Source of the DNA: Candidatus Methylomirabilis sp.
GTDB lineage: Bacteria; Muiribacteriota; Ozemobacteria; Ozemobacterales; Ozemobacteraceae
Direction: 5' to 3'
Length of the DNA stretch: 45,334 nucleotides
NCBI GenBank assembly: GCA_020722725.1
Contig: DYKG01000028.1
Span: 1 to 45,334, forward strand
Shown here piece by piece: positions 35,232 through 43,151 of this stretch. The notes below the pieces were generated by a model that ran no database searches, was not told the origin of the DNA, and worked only from the letters and a program-made list of their open reading frames with translations. Position numbers and translations under genes: made by a program. How positions within the stretch are numbered: position 1 is the first letter of the stretch; each line of letters starts with the position of its first letter.

Positions 35232-35775
35232 AGCCTTCACCCTTGTCGAAATCCTTGTGGTATGCGGGGTCAGTGCCCTTTTTCTCGCAATTGCCATCTC
35301 GGTTTTCAGCAACTTCCGTCAGGGTTATTCCCACAGTGAAAGCGGTGCGATACTGCTGCAGGATGCTGCCCTTTTTCTTGCCCAGCTGCGCAGCGATATG
35401 AATAATGCGGTTATCGACCCTGATCTGCCTGCCGAGCAAAGTCAGAATCAGTTCAACACTGAGCCCGGCCAGCTCAGATTCAAGATTTATGACAACCATG
35501 AAGGAAAAATTCTGCCAGTGGTTTATACGATCAGTTCGCGTGACTTGACCCGCCGGGTCGGTGCCGGGTCTGCCCGACATCTTATTCGGGGAAATGTTGC
35601 TTCAATCAGCTGGCAGAGCGAGATTGAGTCTTTTGCCGGCAAAGCCTCTGGAACAATCAGACTTGGTCTGAAACTTTCGGTTAATCTTGCCACTGAAAAA
35701 GAAAAAAATCGCCACTTCGTCGTATCTGCAAAAGTGTTTCCATCACGACTAAACCGACAAATGAACAGTCGCTAG
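35215..35775 (+). CDS. Pseudopilin, GspJ/PilW-like
   Basis: A 186-residue prepilin from the ATG at 35215 (GGTGG four bases upstream). The leader ends in Lys-Ala, then FTLVEILVVCGVSALFLAI with Glu5. Prepilin peptidase normally wants Gly before the cleavage; Ala here is tolerated in some pilins. Soluble part is beta-rich (LRFKIYDNHEGKILPVVYTI). Last gene of the second trio. Confidence 0.87.
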   Translation: MKRTNKAFTLVEILVVCGVSALFLAIAISVFSNFRQGYSHSESGAILLQDAALFLAQLRSDMNNAVIDPDLPAEQSQNQFNTEPGQLRFKIYDNHEGKILPVVYTISSRDLTRRVGAGSARHLIRGNVASISWQSEIESFAGKASGTIRLGLKLSVNLATEKEKNRHFVVSAKVFPSRLNRQMNSR

Positions 35776-35793
35776 CCCGATCCGGTATTTTTT

Positions 35794-35825
35794 TTGAAAC
35801 AAATTCCGAGAAAATTTCGTATAAT
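35794..35825 (+). promoter_or_regulatory. Putative promoter of the zincin operon
   Basis: TATAAT (35820-35825) is perfect; TTGAAA (35794-35799) is 20 bases upstream, longer than ideal. The zincin ATG follows 33 bases after the -10 box, with GTGGAGG as ribosome site. Confidence 0.45.
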
Positions 35826-35857
35826 TTGAGTAAGCCAATGTACAGTGGAGGTCTAAT

Positions 35858-36973
35858 ATGAACAGGCGAACGATTCCAGGCCTTTTTCTTGTATTGTTTT
35901 TCCTGGCTTTTGCCATTGCCGGGTCAGCTCAGAGCGAAAGTTACCTCGATACAATTTATCAGGCGGGCAATCAGGGCTTGGCTGCTACTACCGATGAAGA
36001 AACAGTAAATTATGCCGGGGAAGGCGAACAAGACCCGGAAATTGTTGATGTTCCCGATCAAAAAGGCATTCCAGCGCAACAGGAAGCGTTGAATCGTCTG
36101 CAAAACGTTGTCAATAGCATTATGCGGATTCTGGCCGGCAAAATGTGTGGCACCCGCATTGTAATTGTTGTTATTCCCTGTGAAAAAATAGTGCCGAAAC
36201 CCACTGGAACTTCGACCGGGACGAGCACATCCACTTCGACCTCCGCTTCGACTTCGACCTCAACCGGCACCTCGACTTCAACTTCAACCTCAACCAGCAC
36301 ATCGACCTCGACATCCACTTCGACAGGTCCCTCAACCGGCACCGGCACGTTGCCTAACGATGTTGAAGGCATGCGCAGATATATTCAGCAGAAATATAAA
36401 ATTGCCTGTAGCGATGGTGACCGCGCCACCTGGAGCATTAACCAGATCAAGGCAGCCGAAGAAGCCTTTGCCAGCTTGCCAGCATTTTTCCGCGATGCCA
36501 CTCAGCAGGTCTACCGAGATGGCCCCGCACCTTCCTTTGCGCCGCCTTCCGTTCTCGGTTATGTTATCGTTCCACAGCGCAAGGTTCATCTGATGGATCT
36601 GAGCACCAAGATGACCCAGGGACTTTATAATTCTCTTTCCGCAGCTTATGGCAGGCCGCCAACCAAAGAAGAGCAGATGTATGCTCTCAAGCGCAATTTC
36701 CAGGGAACAATGGTTCATGAAATGACCCATTGTTTCCAGAACACTTATCCGCAGATTTACGCGCAATGGAAGAGGACTTTCGACTGTGCATCAAGTCCGA
36801 CCGGTTACGGAAAAACCCAGCCGGCAGAAGACATGGCTGAATCGGTAAGGGTTTACTGGTTAGGCGGCTCGATTAGAAACGGTAAGTTTTATTCTAATTC
36901 GGGGAATGTAATGGATCTTAAACGCTACGAATTTATTAAAACATATCTGATGAAGGGTAAGGAATTCCATTGA
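35858..36973 (+). CDS. Secreted HExxH zincin with Thr/Ser linker
   Basis: A 371-residue exported putative zinc peptidase. Signal peptide (about 1-25, AGSAQ) is followed by a short motif SYLDTIYQ, an N-terminal segment with Cys pair (about 97 and 109), a Thr/Ser/Gly-rich linker (116-164) and a catalytic domain (about 168-371). HEMTH (H287, E288, H291) is the zinc motif; PAEDMAES (322-329) gives a third ligand, E324 or E328, in a pattern like the anthrax lethal-factor-type gluzincins. Active-site residues are intact. The paralogous next gene starts 14 bases after its stop. Substrate unknown. Confidence 0.88.
   Translation: MNRRTIPGLFLVLFFLAFAIAGSAQSESYLDTIYQAGNQGLAATTDEETVNYAGEGEQDPEIVDVPDQKGIPAQQEALNRLQNVVNSIMRILAGKMCGTRIVIVVIPCEKIVPKPTGTSTGTSTSTSTSASTSTSTGTSTSTSTSTSTSTSTSTSTGPSTGTGTLPNDVEGMRRYIQQKYKIACSDGDRATWSINQIKAAEEAFASLPAFFRDATQQVYRDGPAPSFAPPSVLGYVIVPQRKVHLMDLSTKMTQGLYNSLSAAYGRPPTKEEQMYALKRNFQGTMVHEMTHCFQNTYPQIYAQWKRTFDCASSPTGYGKTQPAEDMAESVRVYWLGGSIRNGKFYSNSGNVMDLKRYEFIKTYLMKGKEFH
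36203..36349 (+). repeat. Low-complexity Thr/Ser-coding repeat
   Basis: About 147 bases of near-repeating ACY-TCN codons (ACTTCG, ACCTCG, ACATCG) encode residues 116-164 of the zincin, almost only Thr, Ser and Gly. Such linkers are usually flexible and often O-glycosylated; the DNA repeat may vary in length between strains. Confidence 0.85.
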
Positions 36974-36987
36974 ATCAGGAGTTGTTT

Positions 36988-38349
36988 ATGAAAAAACTAT
37001 TGCTGGTTCTGATTCTGTTGCTGGCTGCTGGTGGCACCATTATGGCCCAGAGTTCCAGCTATCTCGATAGTGTCTATCAGAGCCAGAATGTCCAGATGCA
37101 GGAAGACCAGAGCGAAGAGGCTGACCCAGTTGAAGCTCTGAAAAATGAGATTTATGAAACCTATCAGATTGAAATGATTGAAGATGCGGCGGTTAACCGC
37201 TGGACCAGGAGCTGGCTACAGGTGGTCAAATCGGTTCTTGCATCTCTTCCCCAGGAATTTCGCAGCGCTACCAGGATGATCACTCTTGATCCGACTTTCA
37301 TGCCTTACGAAGTCAAATACAATGGATTTGGTGAACGAGATGGTGAGATTCTTATTGGTTACGGCGCAATTTACCCATCTGGTGTTTACCTGAACAAGTT
37401 CAAGGCCAAATACAACCGACTGCCCACTGAAAGCGAAAAACAGGCTCGTTTTAAATCGATTCTGGTCAGGGGCATGACTTACGCTTTTCAACAGGCAAAT
37501 CCTGAAATTGCAAAAAAATGGGGTCAGGTCTATACTGCCGGCACCATAAACACCAGGCTTCATGGTCCGGGCCAGGACAAAAACATGATCGTTTCGCCGG
37601 TAATGAGCCTGGCGATGGTAGATATGGCTTTTTCCGTCGCCCTATACTGCTCGGCTGGGTCTGAATTGAAGAGTAAGGCCAGTGAGCGTTACAACTTCAT
37701 CAGGGAAAATGTGATGGGCGGCAAGACGGTAAGCGGCTGGGGCAATGTTTCGGTTGACGACGACAGCGGCACCGGCAACAACGGTGGAGGAACGGTAGAA
37801 ACCCCTGGGACCCGCCCGCCACCAGAGATTCCCGAAGGTGATTACATGCCGGTAGTTACCGAGGCTGATGTGGGCACTGCCGCAGCAACCATTCCCCAGG
37901 ATCAGCAGAAAGCTCCCGAAGAGCTGAAAAGCGACATAGCAGAAGTATTTGAATTGATGCCGAAGTTCTTTTCCACCTGCACCGAAGCGATCGTTTATTA
38001 CCCGACCACCGATACCGAAGCGGCTTTTTCATCTGAAGGCTTTATTTTCATCACCCAGAATTCATGGTTCGCCCCTTCTTTTGTTGCGCTTGACGCAGAA
38101 AGCCGCTCTAACCGGTTTAAAGCTTATCTGGTTGTTGAAATGACCAAGCGCTTTCTCTTTTTCCACCCTGAGGTGACGAAAAAGTGGAAAGAGACGTTCT
38201 CACCGAATCAGACCACTTTTGATACCTATGTCGATCTGTGTGAAGCAACTCTGTTCTACTTCCAGAATCCGCAATGGCTCAAAGACCTGAATGCCGAGCG
38301 CTACGACTTCATCAAATCTCAATTGATGAAAGGCGCCGAATTCGATTGA
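36988..38349 (+). CDS. Secreted tandem pseudo-zincin paralogue
   Basis: A 453-residue exported protein (CAGGAG six bases before ATG 36988). Signal peptide MKKLLLVLILLLAAGGTIMA is followed by SSYLDSVYQ, matching the previous protein. Two domains homologous to its zincin domain follow (about 40-240 and 305-453), joined by a Gly/Pro linker. The HEMTH region is RGMTY (R161-Y165) in the first and VEMTK (V383-K387) in the second, so zinc-binding histidines are lost in both. Shared marks include NPEIAKKWGQVY and HPEVTKKWKETF against YPQIYAQWKRTF, and the ends RYNFIRENVMGG and RYDFIKSQLMKGAEF. Probably non-catalytic partner, inhibitor or substrate-binding protein of the upstream zincin. Confidence 0.88.
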   Translation: MKKLLLVLILLLAAGGTIMAQSSSYLDSVYQSQNVQMQEDQSEEADPVEALKNEIYETYQIEMIEDAAVNRWTRSWLQVVKSVLASLPQEFRSATRMITLDPTFMPYEVKYNGFGERDGEILIGYGAIYPSGVYLNKFKAKYNRLPTESEKQARFKSILVRGMTYAFQQANPEIAKKWGQVYTAGTINTRLHGPGQDKNMIVSPVMSLAMVDMAFSVALYCSAGSELKSKASERYNFIRENVMGGKTVSGWGNVSVDDDSGTGNNGGGTVETPGTRPPPEIPEGDYMPVVTEADVGTAAATIPQDQQKAPEELKSDIAEVFELMPKFFSTCTEAIVYYPTTDTEAAFSSEGFIFITQNSWFAPSFVALDAESRSNRFKAYLVVEMTKRFLFFHPEVTKKWKETFSPNQTTFDTYVDLCEATLFYFQNPQWLKDLNAERYDFIKSQLMKGAEFD

Positions 38350-40884
38350 TCAGCCTGATTTGAGCTTTCTAGCGAGCTGTTTTTTGGTTCCCGCGAATGC
38401 AATACCCCTGGCCGGGTCATCTGGCCAGGGGTGTTTTGGATATCGGCCTTTCAGTTCTGCAATCACGGTTTTATATCCGTTTTCCCAGAATGATTTGAGG
38501 TCGCTGGTGATCTGAACGGGGCGCTGTGCCGGCGAAAGAAGGTGAATGATCAGTTTTACCCGGCCTTTGCAAAGAGAGGGCGAATTCTGTAGACCAAAAA
38601 CCTCCTGAATTTTTACTTTAAGAAAAGGTTCACCGCTTTCGGGATACTCGATTTTCAGGCAACTGCCCGATGGAACTGAGATTTTTTCGGGAACAAGTTC
38701 TTCAAACAATTGTTTAAAATTGTATGGTCGCGAAGAAAAATATGCGTCGAAAAGAGATACTTTTCTTAACTCTGAAAAACTGGTAAGGCCGATGCATAAA
38801 TCTTCGATGTTGTTTTTGAACCATTCCTGGTTCAATGGCTCGAAACCTGTTTCGGGGCAATGCCGGGCAACCAGTTCGATTCGGTTGATGAATTGTTTGA
38901 CCTGATCATTTTCAAGGTCAAATGCTGATTTAAAATCGGCAAAAGCCTGGCCGACCAGAATTTTAGAAGCCATTTCCTGTTCTTCCGGGCGCAGCCTGTC
39001 TTCGCTTTCAGCGAGAATGAGTTGTTTGTATCTCGTGATTTTTCTGGCCAGAACCGCTTTTTTTGCAGAAGAAAAAAAGATTTCGCGGTTGCTGCTGCAA
39101 AGGGGCTTTAGAACATAGAATACCGACTCCTCATCAATTTCACAATGCAGAAAAATCTGCCCGTCGTTACTGGTTTTTCTCAGCCTGGCATCAAGGTTAA
39201 GAGCGATAATATAGCGACTCGGGTTGTGCCCGGTAATGTTTAGGCCCTGGCCGGTGCAGATTTTATAGGCTGAGCTATCGTTGCGCTGCTGACAGAGTCG
39301 ATCGGGAAAAGCGGCGAGCAGCGATTTTTTCAGCTGTTTCCACGATTCGGGGCCGGTTCTTTCGCTTCTGTTTGAGCCAAGCAGTAAATAAATCTGGCGG
39401 CCGGTTTTTTTTACCCGGTGCAGCTGCTGGTGGTCGATTAAATGTGGCTGAATGGTCGAGCGCCGGTCGAAAATCAGTTCGATGCGGCTGAAAAGGTCGG
39501 TGTCGAAGTTAGAATTGGTATGGCTGTCACGATTTTTTATGAAATCTCTTTCTGAAATAATTGCGGCTGCCATTGATGCAAGCTCAGGAATCCCATAATT
39601 ATTGGCGAGGCTTAACATGCGAGCAAGTCTTGGGTGCACCGGCAACTGCATCATTTGTCGGCCTGTTTCAGTAATTCGGCCTTGTTCATCGATGGCCTGC
39701 AGTTGGGTTAACAGCTCCTGGGCATAGCTTATTGCAGCGGCTTTCGGGGCTTCAAACCACGCGAATTTATCAGGATCACAGATACCCCATCCAGCCAGTT
39801 CAAGCACCGTTCCTGAAAGGTCGATGCGATGAATTTCGGGAATGTCGAATTCGGGCAGAGCAGCATGTTCAGACTGGCTCCATAGGCGAAATGCGCGTCC
39901 GGACCTCAAACGTCCGGCTCGGCCGGCTCGCTGCCCGGCTGACGCTTTGCTGATTCTCTGCAATTCAAGGCTCTCAAGACCATTTTCCGGGTTAAGCTGA
40001 TTTTTTCGGCAGTAGCCCGAATCTACAACGGTAGTAATTCCCTCAATGGTCAAAGAGGTTTCAGCAATATTAGTTGATAACACTATACGCGGCAATTTGC
40101 CTGGTTGCAGAATTTTCTGCTGTAGTTCAAGGTTTAATGAGCCATGCAGAGGCAGAATTTCATGGGATTTTATGTTTTCAGAAAGCTCGCGCTCAAAAAG
40201 TGAAATTTCGCCGGAGCCAGGAAGAAAGACAAGGTAACTTTCTTCGGGGGAGGATTTAACAAATATTTGTTTGAATAACTCGGCCATGGCGGCAAATTGA
40301 TTGCGGCCCGGCGATACGGGAAGATATGTGATTTCGACAGGATGAAGGAATCCATCGGATTCTATAATTGGGCAATGATTTAGAAAGGTTGAAAGTTTTG
40401 AGCAGTCGATGGTTGCTGACATGACGAGAATTTTCAGGTCTGGCCTTACATCTTTTTGAATTTCACGACATAGTGCCAGACACAGGTCTGAATGAATGCT
40501 TCGTTCGTGAAACTCATCGAAAATAATCAGGCCGGTGTTTTCAAGAAACGGGTCGCTTTGAATTCGGCGGGTAAGTATGCCTTCAGTCATTACTTCAATT
40601 CTTGTTGATGTGGAAATGTTGCGACTGAAACGCACCTGATGGCCGATAAGGTCGCCTGGTCGTGTTTTGGTGAGATATGACATGCGTTGGGCAATGGCCA
40701 TGGCGGCTACGCGCCTGGGTTGAAGCATCAAAATCTTTTTATCTGCCAGAAAAGATTGTTTGATCAGCTCAATGGGTACGACTGTTGATTTTCCCGCACC
40801 GGGAGCTGCAGATAAAACTGCATTGCCATGGTTTGAAAGTGCCTGGTAAAGTTCTGGCAGACATTGGTAAATGGGTAGGTTCAT
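38350..40884 (-). CDS. hrpB: DEAH-box helicase HrpB
   Basis: An 844-residue ATP-dependent RNA helicase-like protein. Start is the ATG at 40884 in TGATG overlap with the upstream stop; a TTG at 40893 is the longer option. Motifs: Walker A GAGKST (29-34), DEFH (123-126), SAT (motif III), and motif VI QRAGRAGRLRSG. The C-terminal HrpB-specific region is present. Function in bacteria is poorly defined; it is known as a conserved helicase linked to RNA metabolism. Last gene of the aspS operon, and convergent with the pseudo-zincin gene with zero spacing. Confidence 0.93.
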   Translation of the reverse strand: MNLPIYQCLPELYQALSNHGNAVLSAAPGAGKSTVVPIELIKQSFLADKKILMLQPRRVAAMAIAQRMSYLTKTRPGDLIGHQVRFSRNISTSTRIEVMTEGILTRRIQSDPFLENTGLIIFDEFHERSIHSDLCLALCREIQKDVRPDLKILVMSATIDCSKLSTFLNHCPIIESDGFLHPVEITYLPVSPGRNQFAAMAELFKQIFVKSSPEESYLVFLPGSGEISLFERELSENIKSHEILPLHGSLNLELQQKILQPGKLPRIVLSTNIAETSLTIEGITTVVDSGYCRKNQLNPENGLESLELQRISKASAGQRAGRAGRLRSGRAFRLWSQSEHAALPEFDIPEIHRIDLSGTVLELAGWGICDPDKFAWFEAPKAAAISYAQELLTQLQAIDEQGRITETGRQMMQLPVHPRLARMLSLANNYGIPELASMAAAIISERDFIKNRDSHTNSNFDTDLFSRIELIFDRRSTIQPHLIDHQQLHRVKKTGRQIYLLLGSNRSERTGPESWKQLKKSLLAAFPDRLCQQRNDSSAYKICTGQGLNITGHNPSRYIIALNLDARLRKTSNDGQIFLHCEIDEESVFYVLKPLCSSNREIFFSSAKKAVLARKITRYKQLILAESEDRLRPEEQEMASKILVGQAFADFKSAFDLENDQVKQFINRIELVARHCPETGFEPLNQEWFKNNIEDLCIGLTSFSELRKVSLFDAYFSSRPYNFKQLFEELVPEKISVPSGSCLKIEYPESGEPFLKVKIQEVFGLQNSPSLCKGRVKLIIHLLSPAQRPVQITSDLKSFWENGYKTVIAELKGRYPKHPWPDDPARGIAFAGTKKQLARKLKSG

Positions 40885-43145
40885 CAGCGCCAATTGTAAA
40901 CCTGAAGAAGGTTGGCGTAATCATCTGTCCAGATTGAATAGGCATCTGATATCTTCATTGGCTGCCAGTTACCAAATATTTTGAGCATTTCGAGGCGTTC
41001 TTTATTTTTCGAGCCGGCTACCCAGAAAGATTTTGAAATCTGCTTTTCATCATACCAGTCGTATTTGATCGAGTAGTTTTTCGGGTCATCGAACCTCTCG
41101 AGACTGTGCATATCAAGCCGGGCAAAAATTCGGCTGATTACCGGGCTTAATTTAAAATAACGGTTTGAAATATGCAGAACCAGGATTCCATGTGGTTTGA
41201 GCTTGCTTAGATAAAGCTTGAACGCTTCAAGAGTCAGCAGATGAACTGGAACAGAATCAGAGCTGTACGCATCAAGAACGAGAAGATCATATTGCTGTGG
41301 CTTTGCCTGACGCAGTTTAACCCGGGCATCGCCGACGATAATTCTTGTTTTGGCCCTACTGCGGCTCAGATAGGTGAAATATTCAGGATTCGATGCAATG
41401 CTGACCACCATCGGGTCGATTTCGTAAAAGTCGAAGTTCTGCCAGGGCCTGCCATACCAGGCGAGAGTGCCGCATCCCAGGCCCACGATTCCCACATTTT
41501 TTGCCTGGCGATTGATCAGACCAAGTCTGAAAACATCACCGATCGGGCCTTCACGTGAGTAGTAAGAGAGAGGAAGCAGCGGTCTGATATCAACTTTGCG
41601 CTCAACTCCATGCAGGGTGGTTCCATGGCTGAGGCAGAAGAAAATATCAGCAACACCTTCGATCTTTAAATCAGGATCGCAGGTTGTTCCATCGGTTTGC
41701 AGCCTGGTAATTTTGTGAATGCCAAAAAAGCTGCGGTCGATTTTTACTATGCGGCTGTTGCCATGAAGATGCTGCATTGACAGTAGATTGCCGACCAGAA
41801 ATAGAACTCCGGCTGCTTTGCGAAAACGGAAAAACAGGTGCACGATTATCATGACTGCGAGGGTGCCGATAAGACCAGGAAGGCTCATAAGAGTTTTGGC
41901 TGACATATCGCTGAACCAGGCAAAGGTCATGAGAACCAGCATGATAAGCGCAAAAACGAGAAATTCGCCGGCAACCGGAAATTCTTCGTCATTGTTACCG
42001 GCATAAGAAAAGGTTGAAGCAAGAACTGCGATTATAATAGTCAGCAGGTATTCGATCTGGGTGTTGAAAAAAGTGGGGGCGACAATGCCGTTAAAGAACC
42101 CGCCAAAAATGCCGCCAACTGACATCCAGACGTAGTATGAATTGAGCAGTGCCGGAGCCGGGCGATTGATGGCAAGTCTGCCGTGAAAGGCCATGCAGAC
42201 GGTGAAGAGAAAATAAAGATGCAGCGGAATTACAAACCATGCTCTTTCATTTAATTTAAAAAAATACATGATTGAAATTAAAGCGGCCATTGGCAACATC
42301 TGGCGATCCCAGGCTATTTCTCTGAATCTGGGTGTGCCAGCAAAAACCAGAATGAACGAAATCAGATAAATGGCCAGCGGGAAGATCCAGAGCATTGGTC
42401 CTGAAGCAATGTCGGTGGCAATGTGGGTGGTGACTCCAAGCATGGCGCTGCAGGGAATGAACCCCCATAAAACCCAGAGAGACCAGGGTTTCCTGCTGAG
42501 AAATGAGTTTTGAAGTTTTTCTTCCTGAATGATTGCGCTGTTTTTTTTATCTTTTCCCTGCCATAAATACATGGCAGCCAGAAACACCAGAAGCATTTGA
42601 ATCAGGTAAAGGCCTGACCAGATATGTTTGTGAGTGGTTAAGGTAAAGGCCGGCTCGAACAGGAATGGGTATACCAGCAGGGCGAGAAGACTGCCTGCAT
42701 TACTGGCAGAATAGAGAAAATAGGGGTCTTCAGAATCTTTTTGACCAGACTGCGAATACCAGCGCTGAATCAATGGCGCATTGGCGGCAATGATGAAAAA
42801 CAGAAAGCCAATTGATCCGGTCAGCCTGGCAAAAAGCCAGGAAACCGGGGTGATTGACGCCTGGTCGAGGCCGTTGAATTCGATGTCGAGGGGCAGGCTG
42901 AGCAGGCCCAGTGCCATCAGAAGCAGATGAATTACCGATTGTTTTTCGCAGCCCAGTTTCTTGATCGATTTTTCTGCATAAAGATAACCGGCCAGCAGAG
43001 CAGCCTGAAAAAACAGCATGCAGGTTGTCCAGACGGCCGGTGCACCACCAAGGGCCGGCAACAGTATCTTGCCGACCATTGGCTGAATGAGAAAGAGAAG
43101 AAATGAACCGACAAATATTGCCAGCCCGTATATGACAAGAATCAA
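40884..43145 (-). CDS. Membrane-fused spermidine synthase-like protein
   Basis: A 753-residue protein. The first 480 residues hold about a dozen membrane segments, beginning with MILVIYGLAIFVGSFLLFLI and IQPMVGKILLPALGG, a hallmark of the fused MFS/spermidine-synthase family. The C-terminal soluble part has a Rossmann SAM-type fold: VGIVGLGCGTLAW (motif I), DFYEID, GDARVKLR and LLVLDAYSSDSVPVHLLT. It might transfer an aminopropyl group, but such fused proteins often have no proven substrate. The start is TTG (43145) with AGGGA about ten bases upstream, six bases after aspS. Confidence 0.88.
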   Translation of the reverse strand: MILVIYGLAIFVGSFLLFLIQPMVGKILLPALGGAPAVWTTCMLFFQAALLAGYLYAEKSIKKLGCEKQSVIHLLLMALGLLSLPLDIEFNGLDQASITPVSWLFARLTGSIGFLFFIIAANAPLIQRWYSQSGQKDSEDPYFLYSASNAGSLLALLVYPFLFEPAFTLTTHKHIWSGLYLIQMLLVFLAAMYLWQGKDKKNSAIIQEEKLQNSFLSRKPWSLWVLWGFIPCSAMLGVTTHIATDIASGPMLWIFPLAIYLISFILVFAGTPRFREIAWDRQMLPMAALISIMYFFKLNERAWFVIPLHLYFLFTVCMAFHGRLAINRPAPALLNSYYVWMSVGGIFGGFFNGIVAPTFFNTQIEYLLTIIIAVLASTFSYAGNNDEEFPVAGEFLVFALIMLVLMTFAWFSDMSAKTLMSLPGLIGTLAVMIIVHLFFRFRKAAGVLFLVGNLLSMQHLHGNSRIVKIDRSFFGIHKITRLQTDGTTCDPDLKIEGVADIFFCLSHGTTLHGVERKVDIRPLLPLSYYSREGPIGDVFRLGLINRQAKNVGIVGLGCGTLAWYGRPWQNFDFYEIDPMVVSIASNPEYFTYLSRSRAKTRIIVGDARVKLRQAKPQQYDLLVLDAYSSDSVPVHLLTLEAFKLYLSKLKPHGILVLHISNRYFKLSPVISRIFARLDMHSLERFDDPKNYSIKYDWYDEKQISKSFWVAGSKNKERLEMLKIFGNWQPMKISDAYSIWTDDYANLLQVYNWR

Positions 43146-43151
43146 CTTCGG

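Noticed and set aside
36058-36372. 104-aa minus-strand frame with Val-Glu-Val-Asp repeats
   Set aside because: It is the antisense image of the Thr/Ser-coding repeat; no start context, no conserved motif.
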